NCBI RefSeq assembly: GCF_028890115.1
Contig: NZ_JARCJD010000002.1
Coordinates: 175,463 to 239,462 of the forward strand
Reading direction: 5' to 3'
Source of the DNA: Phaeobacter sp. QD34_24
GTDB taxonomy: Bacteria; Pseudomonadota; Alphaproteobacteria; Rhodobacterales; Rhodobacteraceae
DNA length: 64,000 nucleotides
The notes beneath the pieces are model-generated. The model had not been told where the DNA came from. It saw only the letters and a program-made list of their open reading frames with translations, and did not search any database. How positions within the stretch are numbered: position 1 is the first letter of the stretch; every line of letters begins with the position of its first letter. The position numbers and the translations under genes were made by a program. Shown in pieces: positions 9,033 to 16,877 of the stretch.

Positions 9033-10457
9033 TCAGAACGCAGACTGAATGCCGAAATTCACGCCAAATCGATGCGATTCGTAGAGGCCGATATTGCTGT
9101 CCACCTTGGCGGCAGACATCCGAAGCGTCGGGTTGAAACCGTAGTAGTCGATCTTGTTGAACGTGAGGGACAGATCCGCCTGGAAGCGGTCATCCTGTCG
9201 TCCGTCCGGGCTATGGGGGGACTGGTCGTAATCGCGGATGCGTCCCCATAGGCCGAATTGCGCGGTTGCTCCGAAAATGGGCTTGGCCAGCGTCAGCTGA
9301 GTGCGGACGCCGATTTCCTCGAATTCATCGGCAGCCCGGTTCGAGGTCGCTCCGGCAAGGGTCAGATTGGTCCAGAGCGCGGCACCGGACGGCAGCTTGA
9401 AACTGTAGGACATATCGGCGCGCCAGGTGCTTTGATCGCTGGTGAGAATCCCGTCCTGGATTTCATGCGACAGGCGCGCGTTGATCCTGCGGTCCCGGTC
9501 TAACTTGAAGCTTTGACCGGCTGACAGGCGTAGGAAGCGCGCATATTCCTCACCGCCGTACCAGCTTTGGCCAAGGTCCGCCGCCGCGCGAAACTCGCCC
9601 TTCTGGCCTAGGTTGATGCCGCGCAGCCCATAGCCGATCTGATAGGAGGTGAAGGCAAAATCATTGCCCTCCACGCCAGGCGCCTGGGCCTTTGCCTCTG
9701 AGGACAGCGTGTAGCTGCGGGCAGTCAGCGAAAAGGCCAGATCATGCGCCCGCGTGGCGGTCTGGTGAAACCTGTATCTGGACTGCAGCCCCAGCGCATA
9801 TTCGATTCCCGAAAGCGCGCGCTGGCTTCCGCCCAGTTGATACTCGACCGGTTGTCCCAGCAGCAGTTCGGACAATTCGTAATTCAGGAAGGAAGAGCGT
9901 TCGGAGGAGCCGTTGTTGATATTGGATTCCGGGGAAACCGAGAATGAGAACCGGTGCAGCCAGGGGGTGCTGGCGCGCAGATAGCGGAAATCCCGCACCG
10001 CCCGGCGCTCCAGGTGCTTGTCGGGTGCGTGTTCGACCGCCCGGCGCAGCCAGAATTGCGCCAGGGTGCGTTGACCGCCCGAGGACAGCGCCTGCGCCAT
10101 GATCAGGGCAGCGGCGTATTTCTCTTCCTCTGTTTCGGAAAGGGTCCAGGCCTGTTTGGCCGCCTTGCGCGCCAGGGTGTAATCGCCCAGGTCCCGTGCG
10201 GCACGGGACCTGATCAGCAGGGCCGAGCGGTCATGCGGGTCGCGCGCAATCAGCGCATCCGCAAGCGCCATGGCCTGCCTCGGGTTGCGCAGGCGCAGCA
10301 AATCGGCCGCCGCAGTGCGCATCTGCGGCGGGGTCAGCACGGTGCGGTCTTCGGGGGCTGCGGCCAGCGGGCCGCTGCCAACCCAGGGCAGGAGCGCGCA
10401 GAACAGCAGCGCCGCCCCCCGATGTGCTGATTTTCCTATGCGCCGGGCGCGCCGCAT
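9033..10457 (-). CDS. Slam-type surface lipoprotein assembly modifier (TPR + DUF560 barrel)
   Basis: A 474-residue outer-membrane protein. An N-terminal export signal (residues about 1-34, ending LAAA) is followed by TPR-like helices (40-160, e.g. PRQAMALADALIARDPHDRS) and then a beta-barrel beginning WLHRFSFSVSPESNINNGSS, the Slam/DUF560 signature, ending GVNFGIQSAF with a terminal aromatic residue as outer-membrane barrels do. Slam proteins move lipoproteins such as TbpB-like receptors to the cell surface. Its start codon shares one base with the stop of the TbpB-like lipoprotein gene (TAATG), which points to translational coupling and identifies the likely client. Confidence 0.82.
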   Translation of the reverse strand: MRRARRIGKSAHRGAALLFCALLPWVGSGPLAAAPEDRTVLTPPQMRTAAADLLRLRNPRQAMALADALIARDPHDRSALLIRSRAARDLGDYTLARKAAKQAWTLSETEEEKYAAALIMAQALSSGGQRTLAQFWLRRAVEHAPDKHLERRAVRDFRYLRASTPWLHRFSFSVSPESNINNGSSERSSFLNYELSELLLGQPVEYQLGGSQRALSGIEYALGLQSRYRFHQTATRAHDLAFSLTARSYTLSSEAKAQAPGVEGNDFAFTSYQIGYGLRGINLGQKGEFRAAADLGQSWYGGEEYARFLRLSAGQSFKLDRDRRINARLSHEIQDGILTSDQSTWRADMSYSFKLPSGAALWTNLTLAGATSNRAADEFEEIGVRTQLTLAKPIFGATAQFGLWGRIRDYDQSPHSPDGRQDDRFQADLSLTFNKIDYYGFNPTLRMSAAKVDSNIGLYESHRFGVNFGIQSAF

Positions 10458-11509
10458 TAGGGGACGTTGTTGTAGACGATGAAGCCGCCGGTTTCACGGG
10501 TCGAGGCGGCGATCGGATCCAGGGTGTTTTCCAGAACGACAACCCCGACGATCTCCTCGGCATCGTCGCCGGACACGATGGCGTAGTAATTGCCGGTCTC
10601 GTAGATCTGCAACTCGCCGTTTGCATCGGTGTATCTGCTGTGCAGCGTGCCGATGATCTCGCCGTTTTCGTCCAGGTTGTTGGGGCCGACATCGAAGGTC
10701 ACGACCGGGATGCCCGATAGGGTCAGGTTGTTGTCGGCGTTGATCCGGTTGATGACGTCACTGGTGATGTCGGCGCCGTTCATATCGTAGATGGTGCGGT
10801 TGGACAGGGTGCCGGATACCGCGTCTCCGCGTCCGCCCGTGGTCGGGTTGAAATCGTCAAAGTCGATGGCGATCTGCACATCCGCCGTGGTGTATTCGAG
10901 GCCGCCGGAGCCGTTGAAATCGCGGATCCCGGCCAGCGTGCCATTGTACTGCGCCTGCCCGGAGGAGGGCAGGGTGACGGCGTTGTCGCGCTGATAGATG
11001 AAGCCACCGAACCCGTAATCCGCATAGGCGCCGGTGCGCACGATGGCGAACTGGGTATTGCCCGAGGTGCTGACGCCATAGATGGCGCGATGGGTGAACT
11101 GGTTGATCGCCTCACTGTCGTTGATGTCGGTGTATTGCGCATCCGCCTCGTAGACCGCAAAGGGCCCCAGGCTGCTGACCGCAGAGCCACGGGCATAGGT
11201 TCCGTCACCGTCAAAGGCGAGGTTGTCGACCGAGAAGGTGTCGTTGCGCCGGTTGTAGCTGATGTCGGTGGCATAGCCGTTGCCGTCATAGGGCTCTTCG
11301 GTGCTGGTGCCTTCACGCCGGAAAATGCCGACTTCCGGAGCGGGTGAGGCCGTGCCTGGCGGGATACCATCGCTGTCGATGCCCGTTCCGGTGTCGGTGC
11401 CTGTGTCGGTCCCGGTGCCTGCGTCCGTCGTGTCTTCGGAGAACGGATTGCCACCCCCGCATGCGGATAGCGCAAGCGCCGCAATAAATGCGCCTGTGAT
11501 CTTGTTCAT
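10457..11509 (-). CDS. TbpB-like surface lipoprotein, probable Slam client
   Basis: A 350-residue lipoprotein: signal peptide with lipobox LSAC (Cys17), a low-complexity Gly/Thr/Asp linker (GTGTDTGTDTGTGID) and a beta-rich C-terminal half with GGFIYQRDNAVTLP, GLEYTTADVQIAIDFDD and ETGGFIVYNN, which resembles the TbpB-type eight-stranded barrel domain. AGAGG lies upstream of the ATG. Client lipoproteins of Slam typically carry such barrels and sit next to the Slam gene, as here. The ligand (transferrin, haem, metal or other) cannot be deduced; no TonB receptor lies nearby. Confidence 0.75.
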   Translation of the reverse strand: MNKITGAFIAALALSACGGGNPFSEDTTDAGTGTDTGTDTGTGIDSDGIPPGTASPAPEVGIFRREGTSTEEPYDGNGYATDISYNRRNDTFSVDNLAFDGDGTYARGSAVSSLGPFAVYEADAQYTDINDSEAINQFTHRAIYGVSTSGNTQFAIVRTGAYADYGFGGFIYQRDNAVTLPSSGQAQYNGTLAGIRDFNGSGGLEYTTADVQIAIDFDDFNPTTGGRGDAVSGTLSNRTIYDMNGADITSDVINRINADNNLTLSGIPVVTFDVGPNNLDENGEIIGTLHSRYTDANGELQIYETGNYYAIVSGDDAEEIVGVVVLENTLDPIAASTRETGGFIVYNNVP

Positions 11510-11752
11510 GATGTGCCTGCCTCTGCTCGAAGTTCTCGGCGTTTTTTCTTCACCCTTTTCTGCTGCAGGCGAAAAGTCAACGGGTTTGCGCCTGGGCGTG
11601 CGGCTTTATGCGGAAGGCTGACTGGAAAGCCATAGTCCTATGTGTTTGTCTGGCCGCCGGGCCTTGGCGTGACCGCGTGCAACGGCTATGACCGTGGATA
11701 AAGCGGCCCGCCAGGTGGGCAAGGGCTGGTAAGGGGCGGCAAGGGGGAAAAC

Positions 11753-12586
11753 ATGCAGCAATATCACGATGCATTGCGCCATATTCTGGATCACGGTGTG
11801 CCAAGCAGTGACCGCACCGGCACCGGCACGCTGTCCTGTTTCGGCATGCAGGCGCGCTATCCCCTGGCCGATGGGTTTCCGCTGGTCACCACCAAAAAGT
11901 TGCACCTGCGCTCGATCGTTCACGAGCTGCTGTGGTTCCTCTCCGGCGATACCAATATCCGCTATCTCAAGGACAACGGCGTGTCGATCTGGGATGAATG
12001 GGCCGATGAAAACGGTGACCTGGGGCCGGTCTACGGCTACCAGTGGCGCCGGTTTCCCCGGCTGGAGCTGGTTCCCGGAACCACCGGGGATGAGCCGCTC
12101 TATCGTGCGGGCAGCGTCGATCAGATTGCCGATCTGGTGCGGATGATCGAGACCTCTCCCGACAGTCGTCGCCTGATCGTTTCCGCCTGGAACCCGGCGG
12201 ATGTCCCCGATATGGCGCTGCCGCCCTGCCATACCCTGTGGCAGGTGCGCATCCTGGGCGGCAAGCTGCATCTGCAGCTCTATCAGCGCTCTGCCGACAT
12301 GTTCCTGGGCGTGCCCTTCAATATCGCCTCTTATGCGCTGCTGCAGGCGATGCTGGCCCATGTGACCGGCTATGAGGTGGGGGATTTCATTCACACCATG
12401 GGCGATGCGCATATCTACACCAACCATATGGATCAGGTGCAGGAGCAGCTGTCGCGCACGCCAAAACCCCTGCCCAGCCTGCGGATCAAACGGGAGGTCA
12501 CGTCGATCTTCGATTTCCGCTACGAGGATTTCGAGTTCCTGAACTACGATCCCGATCCGGCGATCAAGGCCCCGGTGGCGGTCTGA
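11753..12586 (+). CDS. thyA: Thymidylate synthase
   Basis: A 277-residue enzyme that methylates dUMP to dTMP with methylene-tetrahydrofolate. The catalytic Cys159 is in [11 protein letters not shown]; other signatures are DRTGTGTLS near the N-terminus, [21 protein letters not shown], the [21 protein letters not shown] region and [10 protein letters not shown]. Slightly longer than the 264-residue E. coli enzyme. It is followed 16 bases later by folA, which regenerates the tetrahydrofolate it oxidises. Confidence 0.97.
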   Translation: MQQYHDALRHILDHGVPSSDRTGTGTLSCFGMQARYPLADGFPLVTTKKLHLRSIVHELLWFLSGDTNIRYLKDNGVSIWDEWADENGDLGPVYGYQWRRFPRLELVPGTTGDEPLYRAGSVDQIADLVRMIETSPDSRRLIVSAWNPADVPDMALPPCHTLWQVRILGGKLHLQLYQRSADMFLGVPFNIASYALLQAMLAHVTGYEVGDFIHTMGDAHIYTNHMDQVQEQLSRTPKPLPSLRIKREVTSIFDFRYEDFEFLNYDPDPAIKAPVAV

Positions 12587-12602
12587 GCGGTAAGGACGAG
12601 AG

Positions 12603-13097
12603 ATGATCACTTTGATTGCAGCCCGCGCCCGCGATGGCGCCATTGGCAAGAACAATACCATTCCCTGGCACGCGCCAGAGGATCTGAAGGCCTTTCAGCG
12701 GGAAACCCTTGGGGGCGCCATCATCATGGGGCGCCTCACCTGGGACAGCCTGCCGGTCAAGCCTTTGAAAAACAGGCTGAACATTGTCGTATCATCTGAT
12801 CCGAAGGCTGCCGAGACGGTCTGCGCCTCAATCGATGAGGCCATCGACTTGGCCTATGGGCGGGGATACCGGCGCATCTACGGGATCGGCGGCGCCGGGA
12901 TCTATGGCGCAATGATGGAGCGCGCCGACCGCCTATTGATCACCGAGGTGGATCTTGCGGTTGAGGGGGCCGATACTTTCTTTCCCAAGTTTGCAGAGCA
13001 GGATTGGGCACGCATCGGCACAAGCACCCTGCGCCTGGAAGAGCCGCGCTGCACCTTGGTCGAATACCTCAGGATCCCGGGTCAAGATCCCGCCTGA
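12603..13097 (+). CDS. folA: Dihydrofolate reductase
   Basis: A 164-residue reductase of dihydrofolate to tetrahydrofolate. Motifs: IAARARDGAIGKNNTIPWHAPEDLKAF (Met20-like loop with the W and acidic residue; the catalytic acid is Glu or Asp in APEDL), MGRLTWDSLP, VVSSDPKA, the GIGGAGIYGAMM phosphate-binding turn and the C-terminal LITEVDLAVEGADTFFP. The classic arrangement with thyA supports the call. An AGGACGAG stretch precedes the ATG. Confidence 0.96.
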   Translation: MITLIAARARDGAIGKNNTIPWHAPEDLKAFQRETLGGAIIMGRLTWDSLPVKPLKNRLNIVVSSDPKAAETVCASIDEAIDLAYGRGYRRIYGIGGAGIYGAMMERADRLLITEVDLAVEGADTFFPKFAEQDWARIGTSTLRLEEPRCTLVEYLRIPGQDPA

Positions 13098-13215
13098 AGA
13101 TCGCTGTGCGGGCGGAAGGCCCTGAACAGCCCTGTCTTCATCCGCGTGCTGGGAGGGCGGCTCGATCGAACAAGGTGGGCAGAATTGTTGAGGCTATGAT
13201 CACGCCCGCAGGCGG

Positions 13216-13422
13216 TCAGAGTTCGACCAGCTCACCGGCCATTTCGCGACCGTCGCGACCTTCGGTGAGTTGATAGCCGACTTTCATATTGTCAGCGAGC
13301 CCTTTCAATCCGGATCTTTCGACCTGAGAGATGTGAACAAAAACATCCTTGCCGCCGGTGTCGGGTTCGATAAATCCGTAACCCTTTGTGGTGTTGAACC
13401 ATTTCACGGTGCCACTTGGCAT
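13216..13422 (-). CDS. Cold-shock domain protein
   Basis: A 68-residue single cold-shock domain with RNP1 (KGYGFIEPD) and RNP2 (VFVHISQVE), WFNTTKG at the start. It binds single-stranded RNA/DNA and acts as RNA chaperone. AGGAG precedes the start. The leader carries a small CCCCGCACCTGTTCGGGG hairpin, a possible thermosensing or stability element typical of csp messages; temperature control is inference. Confidence 0.92.
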   Translation of the reverse strand: MPSGTVKWFNTTKGYGFIEPDTGGKDVFVHISQVERSGLKGLADNMKVGYQLTEGRDGREMAGELVEL

Positions 13423-13634
13423 TTCCCGTGTCTCCTTCTACCTTAATACTCCCCCGAACAGGTGCGGGGTATTCACAAATAGCCTGACCAAGGCGCCGGA
13501 TGTGCGAAGACAAACGAAACCCAAACATGGTAAAGCGCCATCAACTGTTGCAGGTATGATGCGAAAATCAAGGCTGGGATCCGAATTCTACCGCAAATTG
13601 CGCCTGCGAAGTGAACGGGAGAGATGACTGTAAG

Positions 13635-13952
13635 ATGCAGCTTTTTGGATTGAAGACCTGCGATACCTGCCGCAAGGCGCTGAAACTGTTGCCGGAGGCG
13701 CAGCTTGTCGATGTCAGAAGCGAGGGCGTGCCGGATGCGATCCTTGAGCAGGCGCTGGCCGCCTTTGGGGACAAGCTGGTGAACACGCGGTCCACGACCT
13801 GGCGGGGGCTCAACGAGGCAGAGCGCGCAGAGGCGCCGCTTGATCTGCTGCGCAAACATCCGGCGCTGATGAAGCGACCGCTGATCGAAAAGGACGGAAC
13901 CCTGTTCCTGGGCTGGGACAAGTCCGTTCAGGCGGCACTTCTACCGGAGTGA
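13635..13952 (+). CDS. ArsC/Spx-like thioredoxin-fold protein
   Basis: A 105-residue protein of the ArsC/Spx superfamily with an N-terminal CxxC (Cys9-Asp-Thr-Cys12 in LKTCDTCRKALKLL), ending LRKHPALMKRPLIEKDGTLFLGW, the family C-terminal motif. The start MQLFGLKTC was chosen because it gives the usual N-terminus; the upstream ATG adds eight unrelated residues. Family members include arsenate reductases and Spx/MgsR-like redox regulators. No ars genes are nearby, so a true arsenate reductase role is uncertain. Confidence 0.82.
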   Translation: MQLFGLKTCDTCRKALKLLPEAQLVDVRSEGVPDAILEQALAAFGDKLVNTRSTTWRGLNEAERAEAPLDLLRKHPALMKRPLIEKDGTLFLGWDKSVQAALLPE

Positions 13953-13975
13953 GCGCCGAGCACAGTGGAATAGCC

Positions 13976-14012
13976 AAAGGCCATCCCGATTTCTCTTGTC
14001 GGGATGGCCTTT
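13976..14012. terminator. Bidirectional intrinsic terminator
   Basis: A perfect 14-bp stem (13976-13989 with 13999-14012, AAAGGCCATCCCGA and its complement) around a nine-base loop, with A/T tracts on both sides. It separates the ArsC-like gene (plus) from the end of the bufferin operon (minus). Confidence 0.88.
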
Positions 14013-14038
14013 GCTTTGTCACTGGCACATGCGGCTCA

Positions 14039-14605
14039 TCAGGCCGGGACCTGTTCCATCTGCCTGTCGCGCAGCAGCGCATCGACCGACAGGGCGCCGG
14101 CACCCTTGACCACCAGAAGGCTCAACAGGAAGACCCAGAACAGCCGCTGATCCAGGATCACGCCATCGGGAAAGCGGTCGAACCAGGCGCCCAGGGTTTT
14201 GAGGTCGGTGCCATGGTGGCCGTAGATATCGGTGAGGGACTGCACCACCACAAAGCCGATCATGCCGAGCGCCGCCAGCCGGGTGAACAGCCCGATGATG
14301 AGCAGCAGGGGCAGGATGAACTCGGCCCAGGTGCCCGCGATCACCACCAGCCAATGGAACACACCCAGTTGCGAGACGTCATAGCCGACCGCCTCTAGCT
14401 GCTTCGGGAAGATCTGCGAATAGGCGCCGATGGAGGGCGAGAACAGGCCCAGAATGCCGTCCCCGAGCTTGGTCACGCCCGAGACCCAGAAATACATCAA
14501 CAGGGTTGCGGCAAAGACGAACCGCGCAGCGATAGGCAAAAGCCAGCTGCCCGCGGTCTCGATCATCTCGAAGACCGCGTTGTGAAGCGAAACAACAGAA
14601 CGCAT
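14039..14605 (-). CDS. DoxX family membrane protein of the bufferin operon
   Basis: A 188-residue inner-membrane protein with four hydrophobic segments (PIAARFVFAATLLMYFWVSG, WLVVIAGTWAEFILPLLLIIG, AALGMIGFVVVQSLTDIYGH, LFWVFLLSLLVVKGAG), as in DoxX proteins. The GTWAEFILPLLLIIGLFTRLAALG segment is characteristic. It is the last gene of the operon that starts with the DUF2282 precursor. DoxX genes are frequent partners of MNIO/bufferin genes; the biochemical role (possibly a quinone-linked redox or membrane function) is not established here. Confidence 0.85.
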   Translation of the reverse strand: MRSVVSLHNAVFEMIETAGSWLLPIAARFVFAATLLMYFWVSGVTKLGDGILGLFSPSIGAYSQIFPKQLEAVGYDVSQLGVFHWLVVIAGTWAEFILPLLLIIGLFTRLAALGMIGFVVVQSLTDIYGHHGTDLKTLGAWFDRFPDGVILDQRLFWVFLLSLLVVKGAGALSVDALLRDRQMEQVPA

Positions 14606-14616
14606 GGGGATTTCCT

Positions 14617-15366
14617 TTATGTCATGAGATCGGTCAAACCGCCCCCCTCCAACAACAGGGCAAGCGGTGCGGATAGGTCGAAATCGGGGGCGATTTCGAG
14701 CGTGGTTTCAAAAGCCTCGCCGATGCTGTGCCCAACCCGCAGGGCAGCGATCCACTGGGCGGATCCCGGGGGCAGCGGCTGCGCCACCGGGTCAAAGTCT
14801 GGGCGGGTGATCAGCACGTCCTGGGCGCTGGCCTGGGGTTTCGGGGCGCCCTCTTGGGTGGCATAGCACCAGATATCAAACAGCGGCCAGTCGGATCTGA
14901 GCAGCTCCACCGCCGGGGCAAGCTGCAGGCGCGCGGCCATCAGCGCATCCGGGGAGAGGCCTGCCAAGCGTTCGGCGGGCAGGGGGGCTGCATCTGCCGC
15001 GTGGTAAGACCGGCGCAGGGCCAGCTCCAACCGGGCCACATCCGGCAGGTAGCCCAGATGCGACAGCTGGCGCATCCCGGCCAGGAAATCTGGAAATTCG
15101 CCGCCAAAATGCATCATCAGCGGGGAGGCGGGCGGATGCTGGCGCAGGTAAATCCCCGCCAGCCCGTCCATGTTCTCCTTGCCGAGCAGACTGGCGACAG
15201 CCGGGAAGCCTTCGTGCAGCGCTTCGGTTAGGGAGGCGGCGACATTGTTCCTGTAAACGGCAAACCGGCGCCCCGCCGGGCGTCCCGCAGCGTCCTGCAA
15301 GCCGCCGGGCACCGGGGCCTCGGGCGCAAGAAGCGCCTCGGCAAATTCCGTTTGCGACTGGGTCAT
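14617..15366 (-). CDS. bufC: BufC/HvfC-like partner protein (DUF2063)
   Basis: A 249-residue protein whose N-terminal half is the DUF2063 putative DNA-binding-like domain (RRFAVYRNNVAASLTEALHEGFPAVASLLG, shown here as the region at about 35-65; YLRQHPPASPLMMHFGGEFPDFL follows). In bufferin and related systems this partner delivers the precursor peptide to the MNIO enzyme rather than binding DNA. Start chosen at MTQSQTEFAEALL because its ATG overlaps the MNIO stop as ATGA, showing translational coupling. The C-terminal half is family-variable. Confidence 0.85.
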   Translation of the reverse strand: MTQSQTEFAEALLAPEAPVPGGLQDAAGRPAGRRFAVYRNNVAASLTEALHEGFPAVASLLGKENMDGLAGIYLRQHPPASPLMMHFGGEFPDFLAGMRQLSHLGYLPDVARLELALRRSYHAADAAPLPAERLAGLSPDALMAARLQLAPAVELLRSDWPLFDIWCYATQEGAPKPQASAQDVLITRPDFDPVAQPLPPGSAQWIAALRVGHSIGEAFETTLEIAPDFDLSAPLALLLEGGGLTDLMT

Positions 15367-16250
15367 GCCATCACCGCGGTGGGCGCCAGTTTCGACAAGG
15401 CCCAGTCGGCCCGCACCGCTTCGTTCAGCAGCACCGGCCAGTCCGGCACATCGGTGTCCCATTCGATCAGGATCGGCTTGGGGCCGGATTTGTCCAGGGT
15501 ATAGTCCAGCAGCGACCAGACCGGATCCACCACCTCGCGGCCATGGCTGTCGATCAACAGCGGCGCGCCGTGATCGTCCTCATCCTCGTCATGGCCGCCC
15601 AGGTGGATCTCGCCCACCTTGTCGAGCGCGAAGGCGTCGATATAGCCGGTTGGGGAGAACTCCAGATTGGTGGCCGAAACAAAGACGTTGTTCACATCCA
15701 AGAGAAGCCCGCAGCCGGTGCGGCGGCTGACCTCGGCCAGAAAGTCTGGCTCGGACCAGTCGCTTTCGGCAAAGGCGAGATAGCTGGAGGGGTTCTCCAG
15801 CAGCATCTTGCGGCCAATGGCGTCTTGCAGCTGGTCGATATGCGCGCAGACACGGGAGAGCGTGGCCTTGGTATAGGGCAGGGGCAGCAGGTCGTTCAGG
15901 AAATGGCTGTCATGGGTGGACCAGGCCAGATGTTCGGAAAAGCTTGCAGGATTGAGCCAGCCCACGAGGGACTTGAGGCGGGTGAGATGATCCGCATCCA
16001 GCGGCCCTTCGCCGCCGATCGAAAGACCCACGCCATGAACCGAGATGGCGTAGCGCTCCGCCAGGTGGCGCAATTGCGCCAGCGGGCGCCCGCCATCTCC
16101 CATGTAGTTTTCCGCGTGGATCTCCAGCCAGCGCACCGGGCCGGGGCCGTCCCGGTGTTCGGGCGCGCGGATCAGGGCGTCGAAATGCTGCGGCTTGTAG
16201 CCCACACCGGGGGCGGCGGGCAGCCGGTCAGATCTGGTGCTGTCCAACAT
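15363..16250 (-). CDS. bufB: MNIO-family peptide-modifying iron enzyme (BufB/DUF692)
   Basis: A 295-residue TIM-barrel enzyme of the multinuclear non-haem iron oxidase family (DUF692, relatives MbnB and HvfB). The metal-binding signatures are all visible in order: LEIHAENYMGDGG, HGVGLSIGG, FSEHLAWSTHD, LLENPSSYLAF, LLDVNNVFVSA, GEIHLGGHDED, DSHGREVVDPVW and IEWDTDVPDW. It would oxidise cysteines of the precursor peptide encoded upstream, for example to thiooxazoles. The start MLDSTRSD follows AGGA at six bases; the upstream ATG lacks a ribosome-binding site. Confidence 0.92.
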   Translation of the reverse strand: MLDSTRSDRLPAAPGVGYKPQHFDALIRAPEHRDGPGPVRWLEIHAENYMGDGGRPLAQLRHLAERYAISVHGVGLSIGGEGPLDADHLTRLKSLVGWLNPASFSEHLAWSTHDSHFLNDLLPLPYTKATLSRVCAHIDQLQDAIGRKMLLENPSSYLAFAESDWSEPDFLAEVSRRTGCGLLLDVNNVFVSATNLEFSPTGYIDAFALDKVGEIHLGGHDEDEDDHGAPLLIDSHGREVVDPVWSLLDYTLDKSGPKPILIEWDTDVPDWPVLLNEAVRADWALSKLAPTAVMA

Positions 16251-16337
16251 GGCGTATCCTGACACTTCGGGAAGAGAGAACATCAACAGGGATGGCGCGA
16301 AGGGCGCGATCCTGCGCCCCCCGCTAGGGAGAGAGGG

Positions 16338-16643
16338 TTATGCGGGCAGGTCGCGTTCCAGCGGTTCCAGCGAGCCCTTGCGCGCGGTGCCATCGGCCAT
16401 TTCCGGCAGTTCGATATCAAGGCAGGTGCCCGCATCGACCAGCGTCCAGGCGTTGCCCTGGTAGTCGACAACCGAAGAGCCGGCGCAGGTGGTGCCGGGA
16501 CCGGCGGCGCAGTCGTTCTTGCCGGCCAGCGAAATGCCATAGCATTTTTCCTTGCTTTGGGCGGCGGCAGGCATCGTGGTTGCTGCGGTCAGGGCTGCGG
16601 CAACGGCGCTGGCGACAGCAAGAGATTTGGCGTGCTTCGACAT
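16338..16643 (-). CDS. bufA1: Bufferin-type metallophore precursor (DUF2282, BufA1-like)
   Basis: A 101-residue precursor with a Sec signal peptide (residues 1-29, cut MPAAAQ/S) and a short mature peptide with four cysteines: Cys34 (KEKCYG), Cys45 (GKNDCAAG), Cys53 (TTCAGS) and Cys74 (AGTCLDIE). This is the DUF2282 pattern EKCYG-AGKNDC-C-AG-GTC. Bufferins are ribosomal peptides whose cysteines are oxidised by the MNIO enzyme and which bind copper in the periplasm. A strong GAGGAGGA site precedes the ATG. Its product is probably made in excess over the enzymes. The acidic C-terminal tail ([18 protein letters not shown]) is an extension beyond the last cysteine. Confidence 0.88.
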   Translation of the reverse strand: MSKHAKSLAVASAVAAALTAATTMPAAAQSKEKCYGISLAGKNDCAAGPGTTCAGSSVVDYQGNAWTLVDAGTCLDIELPEMADGTARKGSLEPLERDLPA

Positions 16644-16703
16644 GTAAGTGTCCTCCTCGGTATGGGATGCGGTATCGATGTGATCCGCTTGGGGTACGAG
16701 AAC

Positions 16704-16732
16704 ACTCTAGCCCAGCTGCACAGCGCTTTGAA
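16704..16732 (-). promoter_or_regulatory. Candidate promoter of the bufferin operon
   Basis: Read on the minus strand: TTCAAA, 17 bases, TAGAGT, matching sigma-70 at four of six bases in each hexamer, about 60 bases upstream of the bufA1 start. No CueR, Fur or ECF-type site could be recognised. Confidence 0.3.
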
Positions 16733-16821
16733 TTCACGAGGCTGTGCCTCACGCGTGCGTCAGAACCCGTGACAGGTGAAATGCATTCAAGGGTCAGTGT
16801 TTAAAGGGAATTTGCGCCCCA

Positions 16822-16851
16822 AACGAAAACCGGCCCCCAGGTGGGAGCCGG
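16822..16851 (-). terminator. Intrinsic terminator of thrS
   Basis: Minus-strand CCGGCTCCC-ACCT-GGGGGCCGG followed by TTTTCGTTT, just downstream of the thrS stop. Confidence 0.8.
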
Positions 16852-16877
16852 AAGAAGCGATTGATCTGCGCCAAATG

